DNA of 64,000 nucleotides from contig NC_080561.1 in the NCBI RefSeq assembly GCF_030253575.1, positions 11,208,001 to 11,272,000 on the forward strand, given 5' to 3'. The position numbers and the translations under genes are program-made. The DNA is from Rhododendron vialii (lineage: Eukaryota; Streptophyta; Magnoliopsida; Ericales; Ericaceae). Below, in pieces: positions 26,795 through 36,086 of this stretch. The notes under the pieces were generated by a model that searched no databases, was not told the origin of the DNA, and worked only from the letters and a program-made list of their open reading frames with translations. Positions within the stretch are counted from its first letter, which is position 1. Each line of letters opens with the position of its first letter.

Positions 26795-27036
26795 ACTGTG
26801 GGAGGAATGCCTTTCATTTGCAGAATATTGGCCTATTTATAGGCAGAATGCTTAGAGTGTCGTCCTTTCCCAGTACAAACATCCATGCCATGTGGCATTC
26901 TCTTCTCCAAAAGTGCAGGCGTCCCCTGCAATGCCCCCCCTCTGAAGTACTCTGAGCAGTTAAAGGTTGGTGACGAGGCCTGGTCGTCCAAAAGTTTGAG
27001 ATGGTCAAATAAAGGTGGCCTGGCACGGCCCGACCA

Positions 27037-27112
27037 TCGCGCGACGATCCCACTCCATCGCGCGAGTGAGAAAATCCATTCCATCGCGCGACATACTCAA
27101 TCACTCGCGCGA
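27037..27112. promoter_or_regulatory. Two TCGCGCGA-N13-TCGCGCGA pairs upstream of the DUF7745-like gene
   Basis: Exact palindromes TCGCGCGA start at 27037, 27058, 27084 and 27105. Within each pair the start-to-start distance is 21 bp, and the 13-bp spacers are unrelated to each other. They lie about 240-340 bp upstream of the ATG of the minus-strand DUF7745-like gene. Their regulatory role is inferred from position and from recurrence upstream of other promoters of the same element. Confidence 0.6.
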
Positions 27113-28051
27113 TGGTTTAGCCTGCATTTTGACAGATTGAACCAGCTACTGTCCAATTTTGGTCGTTTCCTATTCCAAGGGTACTTTTGCAACTTTTATG
27201 GATCCAGCAAGTCACTATGAGCATATGCAACCATATCCAAGCATCGGATTCGAGATATCGCGTTTAACGAGGTTTTTGAATCCTCGGTGGCTCGTTTCAA
27301 GGCCAAATGTGCATTTCGGGAGGTCGAAACTCGGTCCCGAGGGTCGTGTCCTTTTCTCTCAGGCCGTACAAGTCATGATGACCTAATGTGACTGTACGGA
27401 GGTGTCGGTTTCAGTCCGGGACATAATAGAGTCATGTTTTTCAATCTCGTGTCCCTTTTGTGTCCTTTGTAAGGTTTTTGGGCAATTTTGCGTTTCGGGA
27501 AGTATTTCTCGAATCTGTCAATTCTCTCAGGTCATTTTGTATATATACATGACCTCACGGAAGTGTCCCTTTTATCCAAGTTGGGGTATTTTAGGTTTTG
27601 ACTTGCGAATGTCCAATATTTCGTATCCTCGTATCCTGACCGTATCCTGGAGTACATTTTCGTTTTTCCACCGAGTCAATTATGTCTGTGCGTATGTGTG
27701 CGTTTGTGAACGGTCCCAGTACGTTATCAATGCAAGCATGGTATTAATGGCAAGCGTTTATTTATTCTAAGTTCATTACGAGAGTAAAATGAACTGAAAA
27801 TGCAAATTTTATAGCTAATCCATATCTATCCATGTCAAAGTAAGGGAGACTACTGTGCGTACGGCGCTTCGGCCGCTAACTCATGTCAGCGCAGGCACAC
27901 TCGCCCATCAAGTCAAAAAGGCACACATGCCCCAAAAACATGTATCAAGTATCAACTAAGGCACTCCGGCCTTCCATCTATCTACGCAGGCGCGTAGGCC
28001 CAAAAGCAAAATCAAAGATGTGGAAAGACAAATGAGGCTTCTTAGTAGCCC
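27113..28051. other. Intergenic segment between the two antisense genes, no gene seen
   Basis: I see only short unsupported ORFs. The sequence would contain the 3' untranslated part of the PMD gene and the distal promoter of the DUF7745-like gene. No repeats beyond short phrases were noted. Confidence 0.4.
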
Positions 28052-31000
28052 TCACTCCTCTCCGAACCAATCACCATCTCCGTCGTCGTCGTCGTCGTCG
28101 TCTCTCTCTTTAGGATCCTGTCTAAAACCAGGATCATCGGCTGAGTCATCCGAGCCGCTGCTGTCAGGCGTCTCCTCGTCCTCCTCTTCTTCTTCTCCAT
28201 CCTCTTCCTCTTCTTCCTCAGAATCCTCGGGTAGGATTAGCCGCTTCTTGCGGACCGGCTCGTCTTGCGAGGGCCTTTGGCGCATCTTCAATTGATACCT
28301 CTCCTCTGCGCGCACCACGGCCTCTCGGGCCGCCTCCTCACTCGCAGCGGGTGGCTGTATACCCCGCGTCTGTGGTCTAGTAGTAGGTGGAGGAGCAGGA
28401 GTCTTGCTTGCTAGCTTCTTTTGTGGAGGCTCTCTCGCGCTCTTCCTCCTAGGAGCCGCCCGTCTCTGTGTCTGCATTGTAAAATTTTGCACATTTAGTA
28501 TATGTTCTATGTATTGTATGTTTGCAGGCAGGTACAATCAATTTCAAAGTTGACGGCAATTAAAGTACACTATGTATCGAGCAAAGCATGCATATGTCAA
28601 GTATCGAATGTAGGAATGTATCGCTTCTCTAAAGGATATACCTGAGATCTCTGAGCTGCCGGTGATGGGTATCGCAAGTCCAAAGGCAGGCCACTTGCCG
28701 CCCGCCTTATCACGTTCTCCAATGCGAGCATACGCCGAACAGCTTCGTTCGCCCACTCATTGGGCACCTGCAAGGATAACTTGAACATAAGTAATGGAGC
28801 AATATTTCAAGACTTTATGGAAGTACAATCAATGAAGGGTACAATGTCTTACCGGCACGGTGACAGGCGCTGGCTCAACTCTGGCAGGAACTAAGTGTAG
28901 CTCGGCTGGATTACCCTGAGAATCCACCACAGCTATATGCCATGTCAACTCTGGCGGCCCACCTCTCACAGGTCCACTCGGACCCCGCCTCGCGCGACTT
29001 TCACCACTGCTCTGCCTTGCAGTGACGGCTCTCCTCTCCTCAGCAGCTCCACGGGCCTGACTCCAGACTTCCCTGAACTCTCGCACTCTCAGTGGCCCCG
29101 CCAAACGCTCCCTCTGGTAGACTGCATAGTCCATGCCGAGACGCAGGTAGCGTGTCAAGTCGGTGTCAGGCCGCGTGAAGACCTCTAGCTCGGCCAACGT
29201 GTACTCCCCTGTGTGTGAGGCCCGTGGTGGAAGCGGCCCGGGCACCTGGAACCCTGCATGGCCAAGTGATTGGCGTGTCACTCGGTCGCCCAAGTACCAC
29301 TGCCAACCAAAAGCCGACTTCAGCAGCACTCTGCTCGCCGTCACGGCCCTGCTCCTGGCCAAGTACTCAAGCTCTGACTCTGCCACCCTCCAGGGATCCC
29401 ACTCTACCTGCACGAGCAAGCAATGCAAACGTCGGTCAGCGACAGCATTAAAGCAATAAAAAGGGATGCATATTTCTATTTGATAAAGTCATGTTATACC
29501 TGTGAGGGTCGGAGCTCGTCTAGGTATATCCTGAAGCCGTTCAGGTCGCCTCTCCCTCTTTTCTCTCCCATGTTCTTCTTACTCCAGATATGAGCACGCG
29601 GGAGGATCCCCAAGTCCAGGCTCTTCGTCACTGGACGACACATGTTCAAAACCTCGTAGGCCCAGAGCTGCACAGTCATCAAAGTTCAAATCATTAGTAT
29701 AATGCAGGAATATTTTTTTGAGCAGTTCATGTATTCAAATAAATAAGTGCATATTAGAAATGTGCTTTACTCAATTATGATCATACCTCCCAAATCCGCC
29801 AGTAGCCAGCAATGCTCATCTCAGTCCTCGACGAGTCCCCCATAAAGCCATAAGCTGCGCCAAGCGCAGCTCCTCCCCAGTTAAAGCGCGAGGCCGTCCT
29901 CAAATCCCTCAATGCGGGTAAGTACGATAGATGGACCTTGCTACGCCTGTTCGGATACAGGGTAGCACCAAAAAGATACAGCAAGTACGCCCGGGCCATC
30001 TGCTCCGCCTCTTGCTCCGTCGCCACCTCCTTTGTAAGGTACCTCATGAACTGTCCATATCTCGCCATCCCCTCTTCAACCTTGGGCACCTCTCCCAAGA
30101 ACCATTCCAGGGCCGCCTCGTCCTCCTGAATGCCCGAGTCAAACGGGATAGGGTCGCCTCTAACCCTCAAACCAGTAATCGCCGCAAAGTTAGTAGGCGT
30201 CACTGTCATCTCCCCGAGCGGTAGATGGAAGGTGTTAGTGGTATCCCTCCACCTCTCTGCGAGTGCAACCAAGACCGCATGGTCATTTCTGGCCCGAGTC
30301 AGGGTCTGTATGAACTCCCCAAAACTTGCCATATCCACCAACTGCCTCACCCTCTCCGGCAAACCCTGGTACAACGCCAAGGAGCTACAGGCGCCCCCGA
30401 AACCCCGGATGTCCCTCTGTCTCACTCTCTCCTGCATTAGACACGGAAACGAACAACAGAGGATATATCAGCATGTAAAGCTTTCATTCTCAAGTTCTAG
30501 GTAATCAATACAACTTGGCAGTACATGGTTGGTTCAAGTTATTATGTCTCATGCATGGCATTCAACGTGAACTATAGTGTCACTATTTGGATCTACTTCA
30601 AAGGATTACACTACGTTCCTCGGCACTTAAGCACATGCATTGTATTGAATTTGCAATCACGAAAGGAAATGAAGGAATTTCAGAAATTTACCTCAGCCCA
30701 GCTGCTCAAAATATGGGTATCGGGGTCTCGTAGAACAAGCTCAGGGTCATACTCCGCTTGCCGTGGCCTGTATGCCGCAAGACCCGATGGTACGAACAAA
30801 TGTGGTATTGGTGGCCTGTACCCCTCTGCTGAAAATGGAGCACGAGTCAAACCCTCTGCCTCTGACACTGCTGTCACTCTGGGCCCCTGTCCCCTCGCTC
30901 CAACCCGCTCCTCGGCCTCCGCGTCCCTCAAAACCTCCTCCTCAGCGGCCCTCGCCCTCTCGGCCCTCGCCGTAGCCTCTGAAGCGGCTATCTCCCGCTC

Positions 31001-31600
31001 TCGCTCCTCTCGAGCCTCCAACACGGCAGCCCCAATCATGGGATCCTCTTCAAGAAGCCGGGCTAATCTCTCGTCACTCAGAAACTCCGCAAGATCCTGT
31101 CTCGTGATCGGCTTGTGGCCCGATGACGTGGCCCCCGGCCGAAATAGCACCTCCTCCTCAGAAACCCCCGTGGTCCCCTCCTCCTCGGCCGCCACACCCT
31201 TGTCCTTCGCCGGATCCCTCGGCGGGGTCTCGCTCGGCCCAATGCCATCACCACCAACGCCATCACCACCGGCGCCACTGCTGCCGGTATCTCTGCCAAG
31301 ACCACGACCAACCACCACTGAACCACTCACGGCCACACTCGGGTCCAGTTGCTCGATTCCAGTACTCGCGGCCTCGACTCCCTCTGTTGCGCGACCCTCT
31401 GACACCATCGCGCGACGATCACCGTCATCGCCAGTCTCCTGCATGTGGCCCTGAATGCCATCGTCGCCGCCCGTGGACGTTGCACCAGTATCCGAGGCCT
31501 CTTCTAACTGCTGTTGGTCTCCTGTACCGACCCCCATGGGTTCGTCCTCTCGATGATCGACTACCTCTTCTCCACTGCCACCATTGCCGTGTTCCGCCAT
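28052..31600 (-). CDS. Intact plant mobile domain (PMD, MAIN/MAIL-like) gene, six exons
   Basis: Six minus-strand exons, each bounded by GT-AG and all in phase 0: 31600-30692, 30431-29787, 29667-29500, 29407-28853, 28767-28642 and 28471-28052. They sum to 2823 nt (940 residues) without interruption. The ATG at 31600 (MAEHGNG, good context) is preferred to the in-frame ATG at 31720. Exon 1 is low-complexity Gly/Glu/Ala with a charged helix. Exons 2-3 hold the plant mobile domain (PF10536): TNTFHLPLGEMTVTPTNF, ITGLRVRGDPI, then ARAYLLYLFGATLYPN, SRFNWGGAALGAAYGF and LWAYEVLNM. Exon 6 ends in a long Glu/Asp run, part of it from a GTC/GAC triplet tract (28083-28101). Host relatives (MAIN, MAIL1) are nuclear proteins needed for genome stability and transposon silencing, and PMDs are known inside Ty3 and MULE elements. 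This one lies antisense in element 3. Its role there is unknown. Confidence 0.85.
31387..31415. promoter_or_regulatory. Paired palindrome inside PMD exon 1
   Basis: TTGCGCGA (one base from the consensus, a C-to-T at a CpG) starts at 31387, with an exact TCGCGCGA at 31408, 21 bp on. It lies within the coding part of PMD exon 1, so it may be coincidental in function, but the spacing is that of the other pairs. Confidence 0.45.
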
Positions 31601-31813
31601 GGGTGAGTGATTGGGCGTGGATCCCTTTCGATTTTCGTGAAGAAATCGAAGGGTTTGAGTTGGGGTTTGGAGAGGTTGAGAGGAGTTTGAGAATTTTGAA
31701 GTTCGGAAACCGCTAAGCATCGGTTTCTGTTACGTCCCCGGGAAGAAAAGAGAAGAAAATGGGTTCGGGCCGGACCTGGACTGGTTTCAGACCCAGGCCC
31801 TGACGAAGAACCA

Positions 31814-31842
31814 TCGCGCGACGGTGTGAGTTCATCGCGCGA
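31814..31842. promoter_or_regulatory. Paired palindrome upstream of the PMD gene
   Basis: Exact TCGCGCGA copies start at 31814 and 31835, 21 bp apart. They sit 214-242 bp upstream of the preferred PMD start codon at 31600, where a promoter would be expected. No TATA box was identified with confidence. Confidence 0.55.
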
Positions 31843-31950
31843 TTGTACTATTGGGCCGATCGCTAGGTTTGGCCCAGGGTTCAGGCCCATTCGTGTATAT
31901 TGCTTCAATGAAGTCCAAGAGTCTTACTCGGGCTTTGCGATTGGATCCCT

Positions 31951-32398
31951 CAGCGACGATCCATCCGTCCAATTATCAAATCAGCGACGATCCATCCGTC
32001 CAATCATCAATCAGCGACGATCTATCCGTCCAATTTCAATCAGCGACGATCTATCCGTCCAATTATCAAATCAGCGACGATCCATCCGTCCAATTATCAA
32101 ATCAGCGACGATCTATCCGTCCAATCATCAATCAGCGACGATCTATCCGTCCAATTTCAATCAGCGACGATCTATCCGTCCAATTATCAAATCAGCGACG
32201 ATCCATCCGTCCAATTATCAAATCAGTGACGATCTATCCGTCCGATTATCAATCAGCGACGATCCATCCGTCCACTTATCAATCAGCGACGATCCATCCG
32301 TCCAATCATCAATTAGCGACGATCCATCCGTCTGATTATCAATCAGCGACGATCTATCCGTCCAATCATCAATCAAACGACGATCTATCCGTCCAAAT
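31951..32398. repeat. Tandem array of 15 units of about 30 bp in the 3' region of element 3
   Basis: Units begin CAGCGACGATCYATCCGTCC and end in one of three short tails (ATTATCAAAT, ATCATCAAT or ATTTCAAT), giving lengths of 31, 30 and 29 bp. Starts are at 31951, 31982, 32012, 32041, 32072, 32103, 32133, 32162, 32193, 32224, 32254, 32284, 32314, 32344 and 32374. The tail order 31-30-29-31 recurs, so a 121-bp higher-order unit is visible at 31951, 32072 and 32193. The array stops about 170 bp before the LTR. Tandem arrays in this place are a known habit of Tat/Ogre elements and can seed satellites. Confidence 0.92.
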
Positions 32399-32569
32399 TT
32401 GGATCAGCAATCAATCTGCTCACCGATCCGTTGGTGCACGGTATTTGTATATACTTGCTAGCACTTTTCGTTTAAATCGGCTTTTGGGTGGATTGGATGG
32501 GTGTCTAGAAATCTTTGACATTACCCGTACCAGCCAATGGTGCTCTGCGTGCCGTCAAAGAGGGACTAC

Positions 32570-34400
32570 TGTAGACACCCCAATCTGACTTCCCGATCGT
32601 TTTACTTTCTTCTTCGGTTTCTTGATTCCCCGATGATGAATCAGGTCGAAAACAGTCTCGAGAACTTGGAATGGCTTGAGTTTGGCATGTGAGGAACCCA
32701 TCCTTAGCCCTAAAACCCTTGAATCAGAACCTGGACCTTGGGTTTGATGGTCGCGCGACACACTAGGATCCTCGCGCGATGGTCCATTTGCCAGGTGGTG
32801 GTCAAAGTCAAAGCTTTGACCATTGACCCTCGCGGGGTTGGCTGGACCCTCGCGCGATGCTCTCACTTCATCGCGCGATGGTCAACACCTGTCATTTTCA
32901 CCCAGATTGCGTGGTGGTCAGGGGGCTACAGGCCTATATGACCCCGTTTTCATCGGCTGAACAGCGTTCTGGGGGGCTCCCCTTGCACCACCTCACCCCC
33001 CATTCTCCCATCACCTTTGCCACCCCACTTCTCCACCAAGCAATTATAACCAGCATTGTTGGCTGGTTACAAGGCCTTGGCTAGCCACCAACCAACCCTC
33101 TTTTCTATAAATACCCCCCCATGCTTCATTGCAAAGGGTTACAAAAATTCTCTCTAAGAAAGAAGAAGTAAAAGCTCAAGAACAAACACTTCACACCACA
33201 TTCTCTCCTACATAGTCACCTCCTAAGCCTCATCACCTCATTTAAGCCATCTCCAAGGGACTCAAGCAAAGGTATAATATCTTTCTGCTTACTGTTCGAA
33301 CCCCTGAGGGGGGCTGGCAGGGTCAAGGCTGGTAATCAATATCAGCTCTGGCCCTAAAGCTAGCAGGGTTTCAAGAGCCGTTACCTGGGACACCCTCGCG
33401 CGATGGTCCCATACACTCGCGCGACACTTCTGTCTGCGTGAGATTGGACCACGTGGGGAAGGGACCCTGGCCCTTAAGTTTATTGTTGTGTTCATAGTCT
33501 TTTAAAAGTCTTTTAAGGAGTTTTAGCTCACTGCTTTGCAAGTTTGCATGTTAAAAATCATCGTTTCAACCTAGTTCATAACTCCTCTTGGTTCGGAATG
33601 CTCTTGGGATGCTCTTGAACATGTCTCAGAGCCCTAAGTATGCAAAGCAATTCCTGGAAGTCCAGTCTGAACAATCGCGCGCCTGTGTCACTCTGTCGCG
33701 CGATGGTTCTTTGTTTTCCAGGGACTGCCCTTGCATGAGCAGCTTGGCCTTGGCCTTTGTTTAGATACCCCCACTGTTTAGGGGTTGTGCTTTCAAAATA
33801 TTTCTATCTACTTGCCGTAATATTGTTTACTTTCAAGTGCTTATAAACTGCTTGGTTTGCACCTGGGTGAGCACTGGTCCTTCCAGAGCCCAGAAGGGGG
33901 TAAAATCCAAAACATTGGTGGAACGTCAACACTCGCGCCAGTGTATGGTAGTGTCGCGCGATGGTTGGCTTGCATGTAGATGGGTTCACGCATGCAAGCT
34001 GGCTGTTTGTTCGTGCCAAAATCATACACGGCACTGCTTTGATGAACGACCGATGTTTTGAATTTTATTCCATTTATTGTATGTCATCTCACTAATCCAT
34101 GTCATATCTTATCACATCCCGCAAATTGTTACAGTTTTAAATCCCCGATTAACTGTTCCCCTGCCCTAATTGGCTAAAAATTGATTAATCAAATAGAATC
34201 GCAAACAAACATTTTCGCAAATGCCTAAGTAGAGACCGATCTCCGGATTGGGCGAGAGGGGTGCCATAAAACCCTTCCCCTCTCGTAACCTGGCTCCCGA
34301 ACCCAGATATGGTTATGACGGACTGGTTCCTTAAACTTTTTCAAATCAAACAGCGCGGCAAGTGCTTCGAAATACGGTTACTTGGGTGTCGGACCTTCAA
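32570..34400 (+). repeat. LTR assigned to element 3 (candidate 3' LTR)
   Basis: The left edge TGTAGACACCCC follows a purine-rich tract (AAAGAGGGAC), as a polypurine tract would. A TATA box (TATAAATA) at 33106-33113 gives plus-strand polarity with a U3 of about 540 bp. The right edge is uncertain, near GGACCTTCAAACCCGAG at about 34400. Five TCGCGCGA pairs lie inside. The likeness of the right edge to an LTR-to-primer-site transition means a 5' LTR of another, lost element cannot be excluded. The tandem array and purine tract just upstream favour a 3' LTR. The partner LTR is not in the window. Confidence 0.6.
32751..33961. promoter_or_regulatory. Five TCGCGCGA pairs within the LTR
   Basis: Pairs start at 32751/32772, 32850/32871, 33395/33416, 33675/33696 and 33933/33954, each exactly 21 bp apart. 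The first members of the last two pairs have changed bases (TCGCGCGC, TCGCGCCA) but keep the spacing. The first two pairs lie about 230-355 bp upstream of the LTR TATA box and the rest lie downstream of it. A further half-like TCGCGGGG is at 32830. Confidence 0.65.
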
Positions 34401-34406
34401 ACCCGA

Positions 34407-35951
34407 GTGGCGACTCTGTAATTTGCGAGCGCTTGCTTCCCCGCTCGCGCTCCCTCGACCCGGGCCCCTTGCGTCTCGGAATCCGGAAATTCCAAAAAGG
34501 GCACGCATGCCCACATCTAGCTACACACCTTGCGTATTAGTCACTCCACTCCTTAACCTCCACTATCTACTTAAACCCCTTGTCATTCCACTGCCTTAAC
34601 CTCCATTGCACTGCCTTAACCTGACAAAAACTCGAAATTACTATTTTCCTTCTGCTACTTACCCATCAATCAATGATGTATTTTCTACCTACAAGCCTTG
34701 CATATTAGTCACTCAACTTCCTTAACCTCCACTATCTACATAAACCCCTTGTCATTCCACTGCCTTAGCTTCCACTGCCTTAGCCTCCACTATCTCCTTT
34801 GCCACCATTTTACTCTACCACTTAAACCTCCACTTTGTGACCCCACTGCTTAAGATTGACAAGGACATCACAAGCACATTATCAAGACGAACTTTGGTTT
34901 CTCCGTGTAAACAAAACCATCATTTTCCTACTTTCTAAGTCTGCTGCAAATGCCTTTATTTTCCTGAACTACTGTATGTGAGCTTTAAGTCATGCAATTG
35001 CAGAGTAGCCAGATAGTTGCCAGCAAGAACTACTTCTCCTACACTTTTATTCCCATGGCTTTACTGTAAAAAAGCACTAGATTTGCTCTGTTGCTGATCT
35101 ATCAGTTTGCTCTTTCATCTTCTCTTTTTGGGTTCTCACGGCTCTAGAAGCTTTGACTGTCTGGTATATCTATTCTTTTGTCATTTCTGTTTATATTCAT
35201 TAATGGTACGTGATGTCCATAAACTCTTGTTCTTATGCTGCTTTATTTAGGTGCTAATCCTGTTCCTTACTTCTATTAGAACACAATTTTTGTGCATGCA
35301 CATAGCATCCCATTATGCTATGTATCCCTGGCTACATAAGATATAGCTGTTACGTTTTTGTTCATGATTTATATTGCTACTTCAGTTGCTGCATAAATCA
35401 GCTTCATTTCCTGTACTCTTAGTTCTATGCCTTTACTGTCAAAAAATCCTCCATAAGCTCATCTCCTGTACTTTTCTTTGCATATTTCTAATGGAGTTTT
35501 TGCCAACTGGTTTTCTTAACTCTTCATCATCATCTTCCTATTTAGCTTTGCTTCAGCATTCTTTTCTTGCATGAGTATTCTGCCTTAATGTATCTTAATC
35601 ATGGCCAAGAAAAAACTAAAAATGAAGGAATCTGTGATCTTTGAGCTGAAGTTTCCAAAAAAAATTCACATTAGCTTGACCCCCTCATAGTAAAGGCATG
35701 TAATCCATCACATGCACACAGATTCCGACCACATGCAAGAACTAGAATACTCATTATGCAAAAAGTACATTTCCTAGACTATGTATAACCTTTAAGCCAT
35801 GCAATTGTAGAATGGTAAGATCATTGACAGCAAGAATTGTTTCTGCTGCACTTTCGTTCGCATGGCCTTACTGTGACCTATTCTGTTACTCAATACATGA
35901 AATTCATTCATTTTTTTTATTCACATCATGCATATTTATAATTTCGCTTAT

Positions 35952-35987
<36 letters not shown>

Positions 35988-36071
35988 AAGCAAAGAAAAT
36001 AGATTCTACTAAACTTGTATAGCATACTAATCTAATGAAAATCTTAATATTTTCATAGTCATTAAACGGAA
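34407..36071. other. Presumed 5' part of the Helitron, no intact gene, with local duplications
   Basis: This is AT-rich non-coding sequence. Two direct duplications are visible: about 34522-34596 with 34690-34768 (around CTTAACCTCCACTATCTAC), and about 34974-35068 with 35780-35876 (around TTTAAG.CATGCAATTG). An (AT)n run lies at about 35957-35983. The segment leads into an acceptor-like TTTTCATAG (36049-36057) and the Helitron Rep/helicase start at 36072, so its right part is probably a 5' intron or leader of that gene. I could not place a Helitron 5' end. Confidence 0.4.
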
Positions 36072-36086
36072 ATGTCTGAGAACAAG
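36072..36086 (+). pseudogene. First five codons of the Helitron Rep/helicase, cut off by element 4
   Basis: ATG at 36072 is followed by TCT GAG AAC AAG, and the chromovirus starts at 36087. After the far target duplication the Helitron frame continues at 44552 with CGT CGA AGA. The two sides are in the same reading frame and give a basic Helitron-like N-terminus. This places the insertion between codons 5 and 6. Confidence 0.65.
36082..36086. repeat. Target-site duplication of element 4, left copy (ACAAG)
   Basis: ACAAG abuts the left LTR and recurs at 44547-44551 right after the other LTR. An exact 5-bp match is the expected signature of Ty3 integrase. Confidence 0.9.

Noticed and set aside
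30525-31454. A 309-codon plus-strand ORF opposite PMD exon 1
   Set aside because: Its Ser/Pro-rich composition mirrors the Gly/Glu/Ala-rich exon on the other strand, and it has no domain. It is a shadow of the PMD gene.
31951-32398. Regular 30-bp repeats that might suggest a CRISPR array
   Set aside because: Units are contiguous with no unique spacers, and the setting is a plant retroelement.
31851-32588. Two long plus-strand ORFs across the 30-bp array
   Set aside because: They are open only because the repeat units lack stops. The translation is a monotonous repeat with no other support.
27037-33961. TCGCGCGA as a CAMTA-type CGCG box
   Set aside because: The flanking bases do not fit the usual VCGCGB form well, and the 21-bp pairing is not explained by it.
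34400-34420. GAGTGGCGACTCTG as a primer-binding site of another element starting at 32570
   Set aside because: Possible, but no internal retroelement sequence follows. The tandem array and purine tract before 32570 favour a 3' LTR, so it was not called as a feature.
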